Assembly (NCBI GenBank): GCA_004557455.1 | Contig: SFDX01000021.1 | Location: 1 to 64,000, forward strand | DNA length: 64,000 nucleotides | Direction: 5' to 3' | Origin: Akkermansia muciniphila | GTDB taxonomy: Bacteria > Verrucomicrobiota > Verrucomicrobiia > Verrucomicrobiales > Akkermansiaceae | In this document: positions 33,297 to 42,395 of the stretch, in pieces | Layout: every line of letters starts with the position of its first letter | Position numbering within the stretch: position 1 is the stretch's first letter | The notes under the pieces: generated by a model | What the model was told of the DNA's origin: nothing | Database searches by the model: none | Seen by the model: only the letters and a program-made list of their open reading frames with translations | Program-made: the position numbers and the translations under genes

Positions 33297-34172
33297 TTGC
33301 TTACACCACCGGTTATCACTCGCTTCGCTCCGTCGCCGAGCGGCCCGCTGCACGTGGGGCACCTGCTGGCGGCGGAGCAGGCGCGCCGTATGGCGGATGA
33401 ACACGGCGGGCGTTGTCTGCTGCGCATCGAGGATATCGACCCGCGGGCGCAGGACCCGCAGTGGCTCCGCCTGATGGAGGAGGACTTGGCGTGGCTGGGC
33501 CTGCACTTTGACGGCGAGGTGATGGTGCAGAGCCGGCGCTTCGGCGTTTATGCCCGCGTGTTGGAGGACCTGCGGCAGCGCGGGCTGCTCTACCCCTGCT
33601 TCTGCCGCCGCGGGGAGATACGCGCGCAGGCGGCAGAGGCGGGTCGGGCCCCGCACGCTACCTTGGGCTACCAATACCCCGGCACCTGCCGTGCCCTGTC
33701 CCCCGCAGAGGCCGCAGAGCGCATCGCGCGGGGGGAGCCGCACAGCTGGCGCCTCAACATGCAGCGCGTGCAGGACCTCGTTGGCTGCCCGGAGTGGGAG
33801 GACCTGCGGCGCGGGCTGCAGCGCTGCGTGCCCACCGCCTTCGGCGACCCCGTTCTGGCGCGCAAGGAGCTGCCGGCCAGCTACCACCTCTGCGTGGTTG
33901 TGGATGATGCTACCCAGGGCATCACGCTGGTGACGCGCGGTGAGGATCTTTTTGAGGCCACGCACATCCACCGCGCCCTGCAGGGGGTGCTCGGCCTGCC
34001 CGTCCCCCTCTACTGCCACCATGAGCTGCTGCGCGATAACAGCGGCAAGCGGCTCGCCAAGCGCGATGGCGCCCGCTCCTTGGCCTCCCTGCGTGCCGCC
34101 GGTTTCTCCCCTCGGCAGGTGCGGGATTCCCTGCGCGCTGCCTTGGCCTGCGGCGGGGTGTGGCAGGTGTAG
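33297..34172 (+). CDS. gluQ: glutamyl-Q tRNA(Asp) synthetase
   Basis: 291 residues. A class I synthetase core with the HIGH-like motif APSPSGPLHVGHL at the N-terminus and the KMSKS-like KRLAKRDGA near 247. The GluQRS zinc ligands CFC and YPGTC (about 98-125) are present, and the tRNA anticodon-binding domain of GluRS is missing. It attaches glutamate to queuosine at position 34 of tRNA(Asp). The start is probably TTG at 33297, as no ATG or GTG is available before the conserved ITRFAPSPSG. queG in the same window supports a queuosine pathway. Confidence 0.88.
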   Translation: MLTPPVITRFAPSPSGPLHVGHLLAAEQARRMADEHGGRCLLRIEDIDPRAQDPQWLRLMEEDLAWLGLHFDGEVMVQSRRFGVYARVLEDLRQRGLLYPCFCRRGEIRAQAAEAGRAPHATLGYQYPGTCRALSPAEAAERIARGEPHSWRLNMQRVQDLVGCPEWEDLRRGLQRCVPTAFGDPVLARKELPASYHLCVVVDDATQGITLVTRGEDLFEATHIHRALQGVLGLPVPLYCHHELLRDNSGKRLAKRDGARSLASLRAAGFSPRQVRDSLRAALACGGVWQV

Positions 34173-34219
34173 CCGCCGCCTTTTCTTGCAAATTGTAGGC
34201 ATGCAGGCGCATTATGCGC

Positions 34220-34248
34220 TTGACAAGCGGGGCCGCGCTCTTTACAAT
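34220..34248 (+). promoter_or_regulatory. mreB promoter
   Basis: TTGACA (34220-34225), 17 bp, TACAAT (34243-34248). The leader to mreB is about 137 nt, unusually long for this window. Confidence 0.75.
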
Positions 34249-34314
34249 TCCCCCGTGGCGGTCTGCATCTGTACTCGCTTGCTGCCATGCCGCAGGGTTT
34301 GCGCTCTTATCAAT

Positions 34315-34344
34315 GAGGCTTCATCCCGTGAAAAGGAAAGCCTC
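34315..34344 (+). other. hairpin in mreB leader
   Basis: GAGGCTT (34315-34321) and AAGCCTC (34338-34344) can pair with a 16-nt loop in the mreB 5' UTR. There is no T-run. It is a possible mRNA control element. Confidence 0.3.
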
Positions 34345-34391
34345 GATTCCCGCGTACCTCTGCCCCGAACCATCATCATAAACCTTTCACA

Positions 34392-35408
34392 ATGAAACAC
34401 TTTTTCAAGAAACTCGCCGGGATGTTTTCCTATGATATAGGAATAGACCTCGGCACCGCCAATACCTTGGTCTACATCAAGAACCAGGGTATTGTGCTGC
34501 GGGAACCTTCCGTTGTTGCCATGAAGGGCGACAAGGTGAAGGCCGTGGGTGAGGACGCCAAGCGCATGCTGGGCCGCACACCGGGCAGCATGGTGGCCAT
34601 CCGCCCCCTCAAGGATGGCGTTATTGCCGACTTCGAGGTGGCGCAGTTGATGATGCGCCACTTCATCCGCAAGGCATGCCAGCGCCGCAGTCTGCGCGGC
34701 CCGCGCGTGCTCATTGCCCACCCCTCCGGCATCACGGAGGTAGAGCGCCGCGCCATCGAGGATTCCGCCTACGAGGCCGGTGCCGTGCGTGTGCAGTTGA
34801 TCGATGAGCCCATGGCCGCTGCCATCGGTTGCGGCCTGCGCGTTACGGAGCCCGTCGGTAACATGATCGTTGACATCGGCGGCGGCACCACGGAGGTGGC
34901 TATCGTGGCCCTCTCCGGCATTGTCTACAGCCAGTCCGAAAACTGCGGCGGCGATGCGCTGGATGATACGATTACCCAATACATGCTCTCCTCTCACAAC
35001 CTCCTCGTCGGCCCGCGCACGGCGGAGGAGATCAAGATCCGCATCGGCTCCGCCCACCCCTTGCAGCAGGAGCTGCAGATGGAGGTGAAGGGCCGGGACC
35101 GCAGCACGGGCCTGCCCAAGACGGTTGAAGTGCGCTCGGAGGAGATTCGCGAGGCCCTGCAGCCCAAGCTGGAGGTCATCGTCAATGCGGTGCGCAAGAC
35201 CCTCGACCACTGCCCGCCGGAGCTGGCCAGCGACCTGTACGACGCGGGCATCATGGTGGCAGGCGGCGGGGCACTTCTGCGGGGTATCGCGGACCTGCTG
35301 CACGAGCAAACGGGGCTTCCCATCACCATTGCGGATGACCCCCTGAGCGCCGTTGCAGAGGGTACCGGCCGGTACCTTCAGGAGAACGATGACGTCTTCG
35401 ACGACTGA
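34392..35408 (+). CDS. mreB: rod shape-determining protein MreB
   Basis: 338 residues. Actin-fold ATPase: phosphate 1 GIDLGTANTLVY near 17, phosphate 2 IVDIGGGTTEVAIV near 158, adenosine motif MVAGGGALLRG near 287, plus IDEPMAAAIG. It forms filaments under the inner membrane and directs lateral cell-wall synthesis. mreC and mreD do not follow; rng comes next on the same strand after a GC-rich hairpin, recalling the mre-rng neighbourhood of other bacteria. Confidence 0.95.
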   Translation: MKHFFKKLAGMFSYDIGIDLGTANTLVYIKNQGIVLREPSVVAMKGDKVKAVGEDAKRMLGRTPGSMVAIRPLKDGVIADFEVAQLMMRHFIRKACQRRSLRGPRVLIAHPSGITEVERRAIEDSAYEAGAVRVQLIDEPMAAAIGCGLRVTEPVGNMIVDIGGGTTEVAIVALSGIVYSQSENCGGDALDDTITQYMLSSHNLLVGPRTAEEIKIRIGSAHPLQQELQMEVKGRDRSTGLPKTVEVRSEEIREALQPKLEVIVNAVRKTLDHCPPELASDLYDAGIMVAGGGALLRGIADLLHEQTGLPITIADDPLSAVAEGTGRYLQENDDVFDD

Positions 35409-35506
35409 GCCGGAAAGCCCCACGCCCCACCGCGCGGGGCTTGCGTGCTCATCGGTTTCTATCAACTTTTCAACGAGGAAATACAACTTTGTCATTTATA
35501 TCTAAA

Positions 35507-37099
35507 ATGATTAATTCTGTCAAACGCCTCTTCGGGTTCGGCCAGTGCAACCCGAAGGAGGGAACCACTATCGTCATCAACGCCGAGAAACTGGAACGGC
35601 GCGCCGCCCTGCTGGAGGACGGCGTGTTGGAGGAGTACAGCATCGAGCGCGAGGGTGAGGATAACATCGTCGGCGGCATTTTCAAAGGCCGGGTCAAGAA
35701 CATCGAGCAGGGTCTCAAGGCCATGTTCGTGGACATCGGTTATGAGAAAAATGCCTTCCTGCACTTCTGGGATGCCCTGCCCTTGGCGCTCGATTCTTCC
35801 CTGGAGGAGATTCAGCGTGAGGGGCGGCCGCGCAAGCAGCAGAAGAAGATTACCAGCAAGGATATTCCGGACATCTACCCCATCGGCTCGGATATCATGG
35901 TACAGGTGACCAAGGGACCCATCAGCAGCAAGGGACCGCGTGTTACGACCAACATTTCTCTGGCCGGTCGCTACATCGTGCTGATGCCTTTCACGGACCA
36001 GTTCGGTATCTCCCGCAAGATCGATGACCCGAAGGAGCGGCAGCGTCTGCGCCAGATCGTGCAGAAGCTGAATGTGCCGGAGGGCATGGGTATCATCATG
36101 CGTACGGTGGCGCAGGGCCAGCGTTTCCGCCACTTTGTGCGGGACCTCGCCATGCTGCTGGAGCAGTGGCGCGAGGTGGAGGAGAAGTTCAACTCCAAGC
36201 AGGCACCGCTCTGCGTCTACCGGGAGCCCGATCTCATCGAGCGGACGGCGCGTGATTTCCTGACGGATAATGTGGATAACATCGTCTGCGACAGCCAGGA
36301 GGTGACGGAGCGCATGCAGGAGATCGCCGGTAGGATTTCCCGCCGTGCCAAGCGGCACATTCAGTACCTGCCCTGCCGCCAGCCGATTTTCGAGGAGCTC
36401 GGCATTGAGAAGCAGATCACGGCGGCGTTCCAGCGCCAGGTGCTGCTGCCCTGCGGCGGTTACCTCGTTATCGATGAGACGGAGGCTCTCATCGCTATCG
36501 ATATTAACACGGGTCGCAACAAGGGTAACAAGGATCTGGACAAGACGATTCTGGAGACAAACTTGGAATCCGCCCGCGAGATCGCGCGCCAGCTGCGCCT
36601 GCGTAACATCGGCGGCTTGGTGGTGGTGGACTTTATTGATATGCGCCACCGCAAGGACCAGTTGGCGGTCTACAAGACCATGAAGGAGGCCCTCAAGCGC
36701 GATAAGGCGAAGACGCAGGTGATGCAGATTACCCCCATCGGCCTGATGGAGATGACGCGCCAGCGCATCAACGAGTCTCTGCTGGATTATGTGAACGACC
36801 ACTGCCCGTACTGCCACGGGCGCGGGCGCGTGAAGAGTGTGATGACGATGAGCGTGGAGATTCAGCGCCAGTTGAAGGCCACCATTATGCGCTACCGCGA
36901 CTCCGTGGGGGATATGATGGTGGTTGTCAACAGCGATGTGCTCTCGCGCTTCAAGAATGAGGACGCGAAGCTGCTCATGGAGCTGGAGCGCCAGTGCGCG
37001 GGCCGCCTCATCTTCCGCAGTGATCCTTCCATCCATCGGGAGGCTTTCGCCATTCTGGATCCGGCTAACAACAAGACGCTGTACCAGATGAACATGTAA
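35507..37099 (+). CDS. rng: ribonuclease E/G family endoribonuclease
   Basis: 530 residues from MINSVKRLFGFG. An S1-type RNA-binding domain is at about 45-140, with a ~40-residue insertion rich in Lys/Arg. The catalytic metal-binding Asp pairs are in AIDINTGRN (about 330) and VVDFIDM (about 371), and the zinc link is CPYCHGRG (about 437). The gene length is that of RNase G, with no degradosome tail. An alternative start, TTG at 35489, has GAGGAA at a good distance (35475-35480) and adds six residues; I cannot decide between them. Confidence 0.9.
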   Translation: MINSVKRLFGFGQCNPKEGTTIVINAEKLERRAALLEDGVLEEYSIEREGEDNIVGGIFKGRVKNIEQGLKAMFVDIGYEKNAFLHFWDALPLALDSSLEEIQREGRPRKQQKKITSKDIPDIYPIGSDIMVQVTKGPISSKGPRVTTNISLAGRYIVLMPFTDQFGISRKIDDPKERQRLRQIVQKLNVPEGMGIIMRTVAQGQRFRHFVRDLAMLLEQWREVEEKFNSKQAPLCVYREPDLIERTARDFLTDNVDNIVCDSQEVTERMQEIAGRISRRAKRHIQYLPCRQPIFEELGIEKQITAAFQRQVLLPCGGYLVIDETEALIAIDINTGRNKGNKDLDKTILETNLESAREIARQLRLRNIGGLVVVDFIDMRHRKDQLAVYKTMKEALKRDKAKTQVMQITPIGLMEMTRQRINESLLDYVNDHCPYCHGRGRVKSVMTMSVEIQRQLKATIMRYRDSVGDMMVVVNSDVLSRFKNEDAKLLMELERQCAGRLIFRSDPSIHREAFAILDPANNKTLYQMNM

Positions 37100-37126
37100 C
37101 AGCCCCCTTCCCCCCCTGTATACAGC

Positions 37127-37161
37127 TCCGCCCCTGTCGGCTCTCGCTCGGCAGGGGCGGA
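37127..37161. terminator. bidirectional terminator between rng and response regulator
   Basis: Arms TCCGCCCCTG (37127-37136) and CAGGGGCGGA (37152-37161) pair perfectly between two convergent genes. A short T/G tract follows on the plus strand. Confidence 0.7.
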
Positions 37162-37164
37162 TTG

Positions 37165-37854
37165 TTACGCCTCCTCGGCAGGGGTGGCGCGGTACACATA
37201 GCCCACGCCGCGTTCCGTGGCGATGCGGCCGGCGTAGGCGCCCAGTTTCTTGCGCAGGCGTTTGATGTGCGTGTCCAGCGCGCGGGATTGCGTGGTGTCG
37301 GCGTACCCGAAGATCTCGTGCTGCAGGTCGTAGCGGTTCTGCACCTGCCCCTCGCGCTCCAACAGGCAGGCCAGCAGGCGGAATTCGGTGGCGGTCAGCT
37401 CCAAGGGTTCGCCGTCCAGGGTGGCGGCCAGTGTGTTTTTATCCAGTACGATGGGAGCACTGCGTAACAGAAGCTGCGAGGCACGGGTATTCTGACGCGC
37501 GAAGATATTGCGGATGCGCAGGACGAGTTCTTTGGTGCTGAAGGGCTTGGTGATGTAGTCGTCCGCACCCAGCTCCAGCCCACGCAGGCGGTCTTCCAAC
37601 TGCGCGCGAGCGGTCAGGAAGAGGGCGGGTATGCCGGAAGTGGCGGGGTTGTCGCGCATGCGGCGGTAGATCTCGATGCCATCGAGCCCGGGCAGCATGA
37701 TGTCCAGAATAACCATGTCCGGCAGCAGGGCCGCGATGCGTTCCGGAGCTTCGTCGCCTCGGTGCACTTGGGTGGTCTGCCAGCCTTGCTTCTCCAGCTT
37801 AAAGGAGACCAAATCGGCTATGTCTTCGTCGTCTTCAACTATCAGGATGAGCAT
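37165..37854 (-). CDS. PhoB-like response regulator (OmpR family)
   Basis: 229 residues. The receiver domain has the acidic pair EDDED (9-13), phospho-Asp in MVILDIMLPG (about 52), Thr in LTARA and Lys in ITKPFS. The winged helix at about 130-225 has ELTATEFRLLACLLEREGQV and SRALDTHIKRLRKKLG. It starts 3 nt after the kinase stop. The next genes encode a phosphate transporter and a PhoU-like protein, so control of phosphate uptake is the best guess, though no Pho-box pattern was recognised. Confidence 0.9.
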   Translation of the reverse strand: MLILIVEDDEDIADLVSFKLEKQGWQTTQVHRGDEAPERIAALLPDMVILDIMLPGLDGIEIYRRMRDNPATSGIPALFLTARAQLEDRLRGLELGADDYITKPFSTKELVLRIRNIFARQNTRASQLLLRSAPIVLDKNTLAATLDGEPLELTATEFRLLACLLEREGQVQNRYDLQHEIFGYADTTQSRALDTHIKRLRKKLGAYAGRIATERGVGYVYRATPAEEA

Positions 37855-37857
37855 AAC

Positions 37858-39036
37858 TCAATGTTCGGGTGATGCGATGGTAAAGGTGGTGCAGCGTCCG
37901 GGTACGGATGCGGCGGAAATGCGGAGCCCGTGGGCCTCCACGGCGTGGCGCACAATGGCCAGGCCCAGGCCGGTGCCGCGTACACCGCTCCCGCCGGCGG
38001 CGCGGTAAAAGCGGTTGAAGATAAAGGGAAGCGATGCGGCGGGGATACCCACTCCGTTATCAGATACACGAATATTCGGTGTACCCTGCTCATCCCGCTG
38101 TGCCTGCACGCATACCAGCAGACCTGGCTGCGGGTTGTTCTTGAGGGCATTTTCCATCAGGTTAAAGATTATCTGCGACCAGTAAAACTTGTCACCCGTC
38201 ATCAGGAAGGGCTGCGGCTGCAGGGAGATATCCAGCACGGCACCGCGTTCGCGTATCATGCTTTCCAAGCGCAGGCGTGTGTCGTCTATCACCTCGCCCA
38301 GGTCAAATTCTTCCATCGTCAGGCGGGGGCCTTCTTTGTTCTCCAGTCGATAGACGGTCAGCATGTCCTCCACCAGGCGCACGATGCGGTCGGCGTGCTT
38401 CTTCATGATGCGGAGGGAGCGTGTGCGCAGGGCTTCGTTCTCGGCGGTGTCGGGATCCTCCAGCAGGGTTTCGATGTAGCCTTTGATGATGGTGAGGGGG
38501 GTGCGAAGCTCGTGGGAGGCGTTGGCCACAAAGTCGCGGCGTATGGTCTGGGTGCGTTCTTCCTCGGTCATGTCGTTGAAGACCATGCCGATGTGCTCCG
38601 TGGGGTGTTCGATGCGCGTGCTGGTCACACGGTAGATGCGTTCCTCACCGTTCGCATCCAGCCGCAGGGTTCCTTCGTAGTCGGGCGCACCGGCTATGGC
38701 TTCTTCCACGGCGCGGCGCAGGTCGCCTTCCGGCAGGCTCTTCAGCAGCTGTTCGTTGTTCTCCAGCTTCAGCAGGCGGCGGGCATATTTGTTGGACATC
38801 ACCACCCGCCCGGAGGGCCGCAGCAGCAGGAAGGGCACCCCCAAGGCCTCCAGAAAAAGCGCTTTGTCGCTGTAGCTCTGCTCCTCCGTACTGTGCAGCA
38901 GGCGTTGCAGGTGGCGCGCCTCGGTCTCCGCACGGTGGGCGCGCTGCGTCAGGCTGCGGCATTGCCAGGCAAAGAGCACAAAGGGGATGATGAAGGCCAG
39001 CACGCACAGGGCCAGCACTGTGTTCCAACTCACCAT
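37858..39036 (-). CDS. PhoR-like sensor histidine kinase
   Basis: 392 residues from MVSWNTVLALCVLAF. One N-terminal membrane segment (TVLALCVLAFIIPFVLFAW), a PAS-like region (about 60-150), the H box DFVANASHELRTPL, N box NLMENALKNN, G boxes DNGVGIP and GTGLGLAIV. The upstream open frame to 39063 is rejected because its ATG precedes the -10 box. Like PhoR it has only a tiny extracytoplasmic part, consistent with sensing through a transporter/PhoU complex. It pairs with the regulator 3 nt downstream. Confidence 0.9.
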   Translation of the reverse strand: MVSWNTVLALCVLAFIIPFVLFAWQCRSLTQRAHRAETEARHLQRLLHSTEEQSYSDKALFLEALGVPFLLLRPSGRVVMSNKYARRLLKLENNEQLLKSLPEGDLRRAVEEAIAGAPDYEGTLRLDANGEERIYRVTSTRIEHPTEHIGMVFNDMTEEERTQTIRRDFVANASHELRTPLTIIKGYIETLLEDPDTAENEALRTRSLRIMKKHADRIVRLVEDMLTVYRLENKEGPRLTMEEFDLGEVIDDTRLRLESMIRERGAVLDISLQPQPFLMTGDKFYWSQIIFNLMENALKNNPQPGLLVCVQAQRDEQGTPNIRVSDNGVGIPAASLPFIFNRFYRAAGGSGVRGTGLGLAIVRHAVEAHGLRISAASVPGRCTTFTIASPEH

Positions 39037-39051
39037 AATCTGTCGGGGAAA

Positions 39052-39080
39052 ATCATAGCACAAAGGGGGCCTCTTGGCAA
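39052..39080 (-). promoter_or_regulatory. promoter of the two-component pair
   Basis: Minus strand: TTGCCA (39080-39075), 17 bp, TATGAT (39057-39052). The ATG is 15 nt after the -10. Confidence 0.7.
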
Positions 39081-39081
39081 C

Positions 39082-39127
39082 CGCAAATCTGCCCCCCGCC
39101 CCGCAGGGAGCACGGGGGGCAGATGCG
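39082..39127 (-). terminator. strong hairpin after the phosphate transporter gene
   Basis: Arms CGCAAATCTGCCCCCC (39082-39097) and GGGGGGCAGATGCG (39114-39127) pair almost completely, just downstream of the transporter stop. There is no long T-run on the minus strand. Confidence 0.55.
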
Positions 39128-39134
39128 GTAGGTG

Positions 39135-41360
39135 CTAGGCGGTGAAGAGTCCTCGCTCGGTCTTGATGAGCGAGAAGCCCTTGCGCACCAGCGAGCGGGT
39201 CTCGTTCAGCAGGCTCAGGTAGAGCAGGCTCGTGCGGATACCGCTCTCATCCTCGGCTTCGCGCAACAGGTGGCGGTAGATGCAGGCGCCGAATTCCTCG
39301 CCGAGGTCGTCGGCTTGCTTCATGATCTCCTGCTCGTGGCTGAAGTCGCGGGCCTTGAGCGTGCGGCACAGGTCCGGGAAGAAGAGTTCCAGCTTGGCCT
39401 CCAAGGCCATCAGCTCCTCCGCCTGGGTCTGCGTGAGTCCGGCGTGGTTGTTGTCGATGTGGTTGAAGCTGCTCTTCACGATGCTCATGAGGCTCTCACG
39501 CATGGAGATACCATCCTCGCAAATGCGCAGCAGGAGTTGACCGTGGCGGGCCTGTGAGGGCGGGAGCTGGCCAAGGGTGGGCAGCACCACAGTCTCGCGA
39601 TTCAGGGCCTGAGCGCGGCCCAGGCGGCGGGCCTGCTTCTTGAGGGCTTTCAGTGCGCCGCGGTCTTCCTTCAGCAGGGCGTCCACGGTGTTGCGGTAGA
39701 TGTCCATCATCTGCTCCAGATCGGCGGCGGCGTGCTCGCCCACGTACTGCATGGTCTCGGGGTCCTCTAGGTTCAGCACCTTCTCCTGCTGCACGCTGCG
39801 GTTGCGGTGCAGGATGGCGGATTTAATGAGGATGCCCACGGCGGCGGCGATCATCAGTCCCACGCCCCAGTAGCCCAGCCACATCATCGCGCTCGCTGCC
39901 AAGAAGGCGGCCAAGCAGGCTACAAAGCCGGTCATGAACCAGCCGCCTATCACGGTGAACACGCCGGTGATGCGGTACACGGCGGATTCACGGCCCCAGG
40001 CGCGGTCGGCTAGGGAGGAGCCCATGCCTACCATGAAGGTTACATAGGTGGTGGAGAGCGGCAGCTTGAGGGAGGTGGCCAGCGAGATGAGCAGGGCCGC
40101 GACGGTGAGGTTCACGGAGCCGCGCACCAGGTCGAAGGCGGCGTCATCGCGTTCTTCCGCGCTCAGGGGCTCAAAGCGCTTGCTCACAAAATTCACCACA
40201 CAGGCAGGCAGCACGCGCTCGGCGAGGCGGCAGGCGTTCATGGTGCAGCGCACGGCGGCGCGGGCAGCGGCGCAGGAGCCGAAGCGTTCCTTGGCGCTGG
40301 CTTTGCTGCGGGCAAGCTGCACCTCGGTATCTGTCACGGTGCGGGCTTTCTTGGAGAAGGCCAGGGCCAGCACCATGATGGCACCGGCGGTGAAGAGGTA
40401 CAGGGCGTTGGCCTGCACGGGGCCTTCCAGCGCGCCCATGGTCAGGGTGCTCAGGTCACCGCCTTGGGCGGCCACGCCGTTCGCTACCTCATAGGCGGAG
40501 TGGGCGGCCATGAAGGCGCCGATGAAGTTCACCAAGTCGTTGCCCGCAAAGGCCAGGGCCAGGGCAAAGGTGCCGGCCAGCACGGCAAACTTGAGGGTGC
40601 TGACGCGCAGAACGTACTGCAACAGGCAGGAGAGCAACAGCCAGCCCACAAAGACACAGGAGACCAGGGCGCCGAGGTTATCCTGCAGCATGTGCAGCGT
40701 GGCTTTGTCTACCAAGCTGCTGCTCTTCAGACCCTTGAAGACGGCAAAGTAGGTGATGGCCGTGAGGGCTACCGCAGACCACAGGGGGCCCACAAAGCGG
40801 TACATGCGCTGATAGCGGAAGCTGAAGAGGAGTCGGCTGAACCACATGACCACGCAGCCGCAGGTGAAGGCTACGATCACGGAGGAGAAGATACCGGAGA
40901 TAATCCGCAGGGCATTGCCGCTGTTGATGTATTCCCCCAGGTTCGGGCAGACGTCCGGGCCGCCGGTGTAGATCTTGAAGAGGGCCACGGCGATGCCCGC
41001 GCCCAGCAACTCGAACACCAGGGATACCGTGGTGGAGGTGGGCATGCCGAAGGTGTTGAAGAGGTCCAGCAGGATGACGTCCGTCAGCATCACGGCCAGG
41101 AAGAGGATCATGATGTCGTGGAAGCCGTACATGTGCGGCAGGAAGACGCCGCTGCGGGCTACCTCCATCATGCCGGCGGAAAACGAGGCACCCAGCACCA
41201 CGCCCACCGCCGCCACAGCCACCAACACACTGCGGCGGGCGGCTCGGCAGCCCACGGCAGAGTTGAGGAAGTTCGCTGCATCATTGGAGACGCCCACGGT
41301 CAGGTCGTAGACGGTGAGGGCCAGCAGGAGCAGCAGAATCAATGTGTAGAATATGCTCAT
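39135..41360 (-). CDS. PiT-family inorganic phosphate transporter with C-terminal PhoU-like domain
   Basis: 741 residues. The two PiT signature repeats are visible: GVSNDAANFLNSAVG (about 23) and LAFAGNDLVNFIGAFMAA (about 280), with TFGMPTSTTVSL and KLPLSTTYVTFMVGMG. About a dozen membrane segments reach to about 500. The last ~200 residues (from EDPETMQYVGEHAAADLEQMMDIYRNTVDALL) are soluble helical bundles resembling PhoU. It imports phosphate using the ion gradient. The ATG overlaps the stop of the DUF47 gene (ATGA), so the two are translated together. Confidence 0.9.
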   Translation of the reverse strand: MSIFYTLILLLLLALTVYDLTVGVSNDAANFLNSAVGCRAARRSVLVAVAAVGVVLGASFSAGMMEVARSGVFLPHMYGFHDIMILFLAVMLTDVILLDLFNTFGMPTSTTVSLVFELLGAGIAVALFKIYTGGPDVCPNLGEYINSGNALRIISGIFSSVIVAFTCGCVVMWFSRLLFSFRYQRMYRFVGPLWSAVALTAITYFAVFKGLKSSSLVDKATLHMLQDNLGALVSCVFVGWLLLSCLLQYVLRVSTLKFAVLAGTFALALAFAGNDLVNFIGAFMAAHSAYEVANGVAAQGGDLSTLTMGALEGPVQANALYLFTAGAIMVLALAFSKKARTVTDTEVQLARSKASAKERFGSCAAARAAVRCTMNACRLAERVLPACVVNFVSKRFEPLSAEERDDAAFDLVRGSVNLTVAALLISLATSLKLPLSTTYVTFMVGMGSSLADRAWGRESAVYRITGVFTVIGGWFMTGFVACLAAFLAASAMMWLGYWGVGLMIAAAVGILIKSAILHRNRSVQQEKVLNLEDPETMQYVGEHAAADLEQMMDIYRNTVDALLKEDRGALKALKKQARRLGRAQALNRETVVLPTLGQLPPSQARHGQLLLRICEDGISMRESLMSIVKSSFNHIDNNHAGLTQTQAEELMALEAKLELFFPDLCRTLKARDFSHEQEIMKQADDLGEEFGACIYRHLLREAEDESGIRTSLLYLSLLNETRSLVRKGFSLIKTERGLFTA

Positions 41361-41998
41361 GATTGTTTGGTTTCGTTATTGTTCAACAGGTAGAAGGAAG
41401 GGACGGCGAGCTGCTTCGCGTGGTCGCCGATGCGCTCGATGGCTCGCAGGATGAACAGCAGGCCGATTCCGGTGCGGAATTCGTAGAACATCGCACCGCT
41501 CGCCGCGCGGAAAATGCGCTCCATCTCCTTGGCGTACATCTCATCCAGCTCCGCGTCCTTGCGCACCACACCGTGCGCCAGGCTCTCATCCCCGCGCAGC
41601 ACGGAGAGCACCGCGTCGGAGAGTTCCACCTCGGCCAGCAGGTAGATGCTGCGGAAGGCTTCCAACTCCTCGGGCAGCACATCCTTGGCGATCTCCTGCA
41701 GGTTCTGCACCAGCACGCTCAACTGGTGTACGATGCGCCCTAGGCGGCTGTACTGCTGCGCGCGGCGCACGCAACCCAAGCGCTCCTCTTCCGTCGCGAT
41801 GCCCACCAGCACCCCGGCATTGCAATCCGCCTCCGCCTTCCGCGTCTCTGCGGCCAGCGCATTGCACTCCCCGCCCAGCCGCTTGGCCAGCGCCGCATCC
41901 GGGGTAAACAGGGCCTCGCGCACCCGGCGCATCAGGCCCAACACCTTCTCGCTCAGCTCCGGGAACACCCCCGGCTCCTCTGCTTCGTTTATGTCCAT
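41357..41998 (-). CDS. DUF47/PhoU-family phosphate transport accessory protein
   Basis: 213 residues from MDINEAEEPGVFPELSEKVL. Wholly helical, with the PhoU-type pattern LAEVELSDAVLSVLRGDESLAHGVVRKDAELDEMYAKEMERIF and RAIERIGDHAKQLA (metal-binding E/D...H). DUF47 proteins act with PiT transporters, probably as regulators. It is the first gene of the pair. The open frame extends to 42043 but that part is Arg-rich and unlikely. Confidence 0.85.
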   Translation of the reverse strand: MDINEAEEPGVFPELSEKVLGLMRRVREALFTPDAALAKRLGGECNALAAETRKAEADCNAGVLVGIATEEERLGCVRRAQQYSRLGRIVHQLSVLVQNLQEIAKDVLPEELEAFRSIYLLAEVELSDAVLSVLRGDESLAHGVVRKDAELDEMYAKEMERIFRAASGAMFYEFRTGIGLLFILRAIERIGDHAKQLAVPSFYLLNNNETKQS

Positions 41999-42395
41999 AT
42001 CGTTCTTCTTACGTTCACGGCCCCGGGGCCTTCCCCGAAGCACAGCTATGGTTTACCCCATCCCGCTGCAACTTTCAAGCTTTCTATGGTGACCTTTCCG
42101 CCCCCTTCCCTGTGGCATTTTCGCCACATTCCCCCTACCCCGGTCCTTCTACGGATTAATTCAAACGACAGCCCCTCCTGAAGCTCTTCTTATGAAATGA
42201 GCCTGATTTCGCGGCCAAGAAAACTACGCTGATCCCGCAATGAACAGCAATCAACAACTTCTGCAAGAACTAAAGGATTGCAGAGTCTTCGGGCACTTTT
42301 CCGGCTGTTTCGAGGTGCAGTTCAGCATTTACTCCATCCGTCTCAGGACGAAGCAACACCGATTTCTTGACCCCATCGCAATGGGCCTACGACAC
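41999..42395. other. intergenic region between phosphate genes and the FrhB gene
   Basis: About 400 bp without a supported gene. A weak minus-strand promoter for the phosphate operon may be TTGAAA (42078-42073), 17 bp, TAAACC (42055-42050). A plus-strand open frame begins at 42240 but runs antisense into the FrhB gene. I see no inverted-repeat pair like those at the other polysaccharide loci. Confidence 0.5.
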
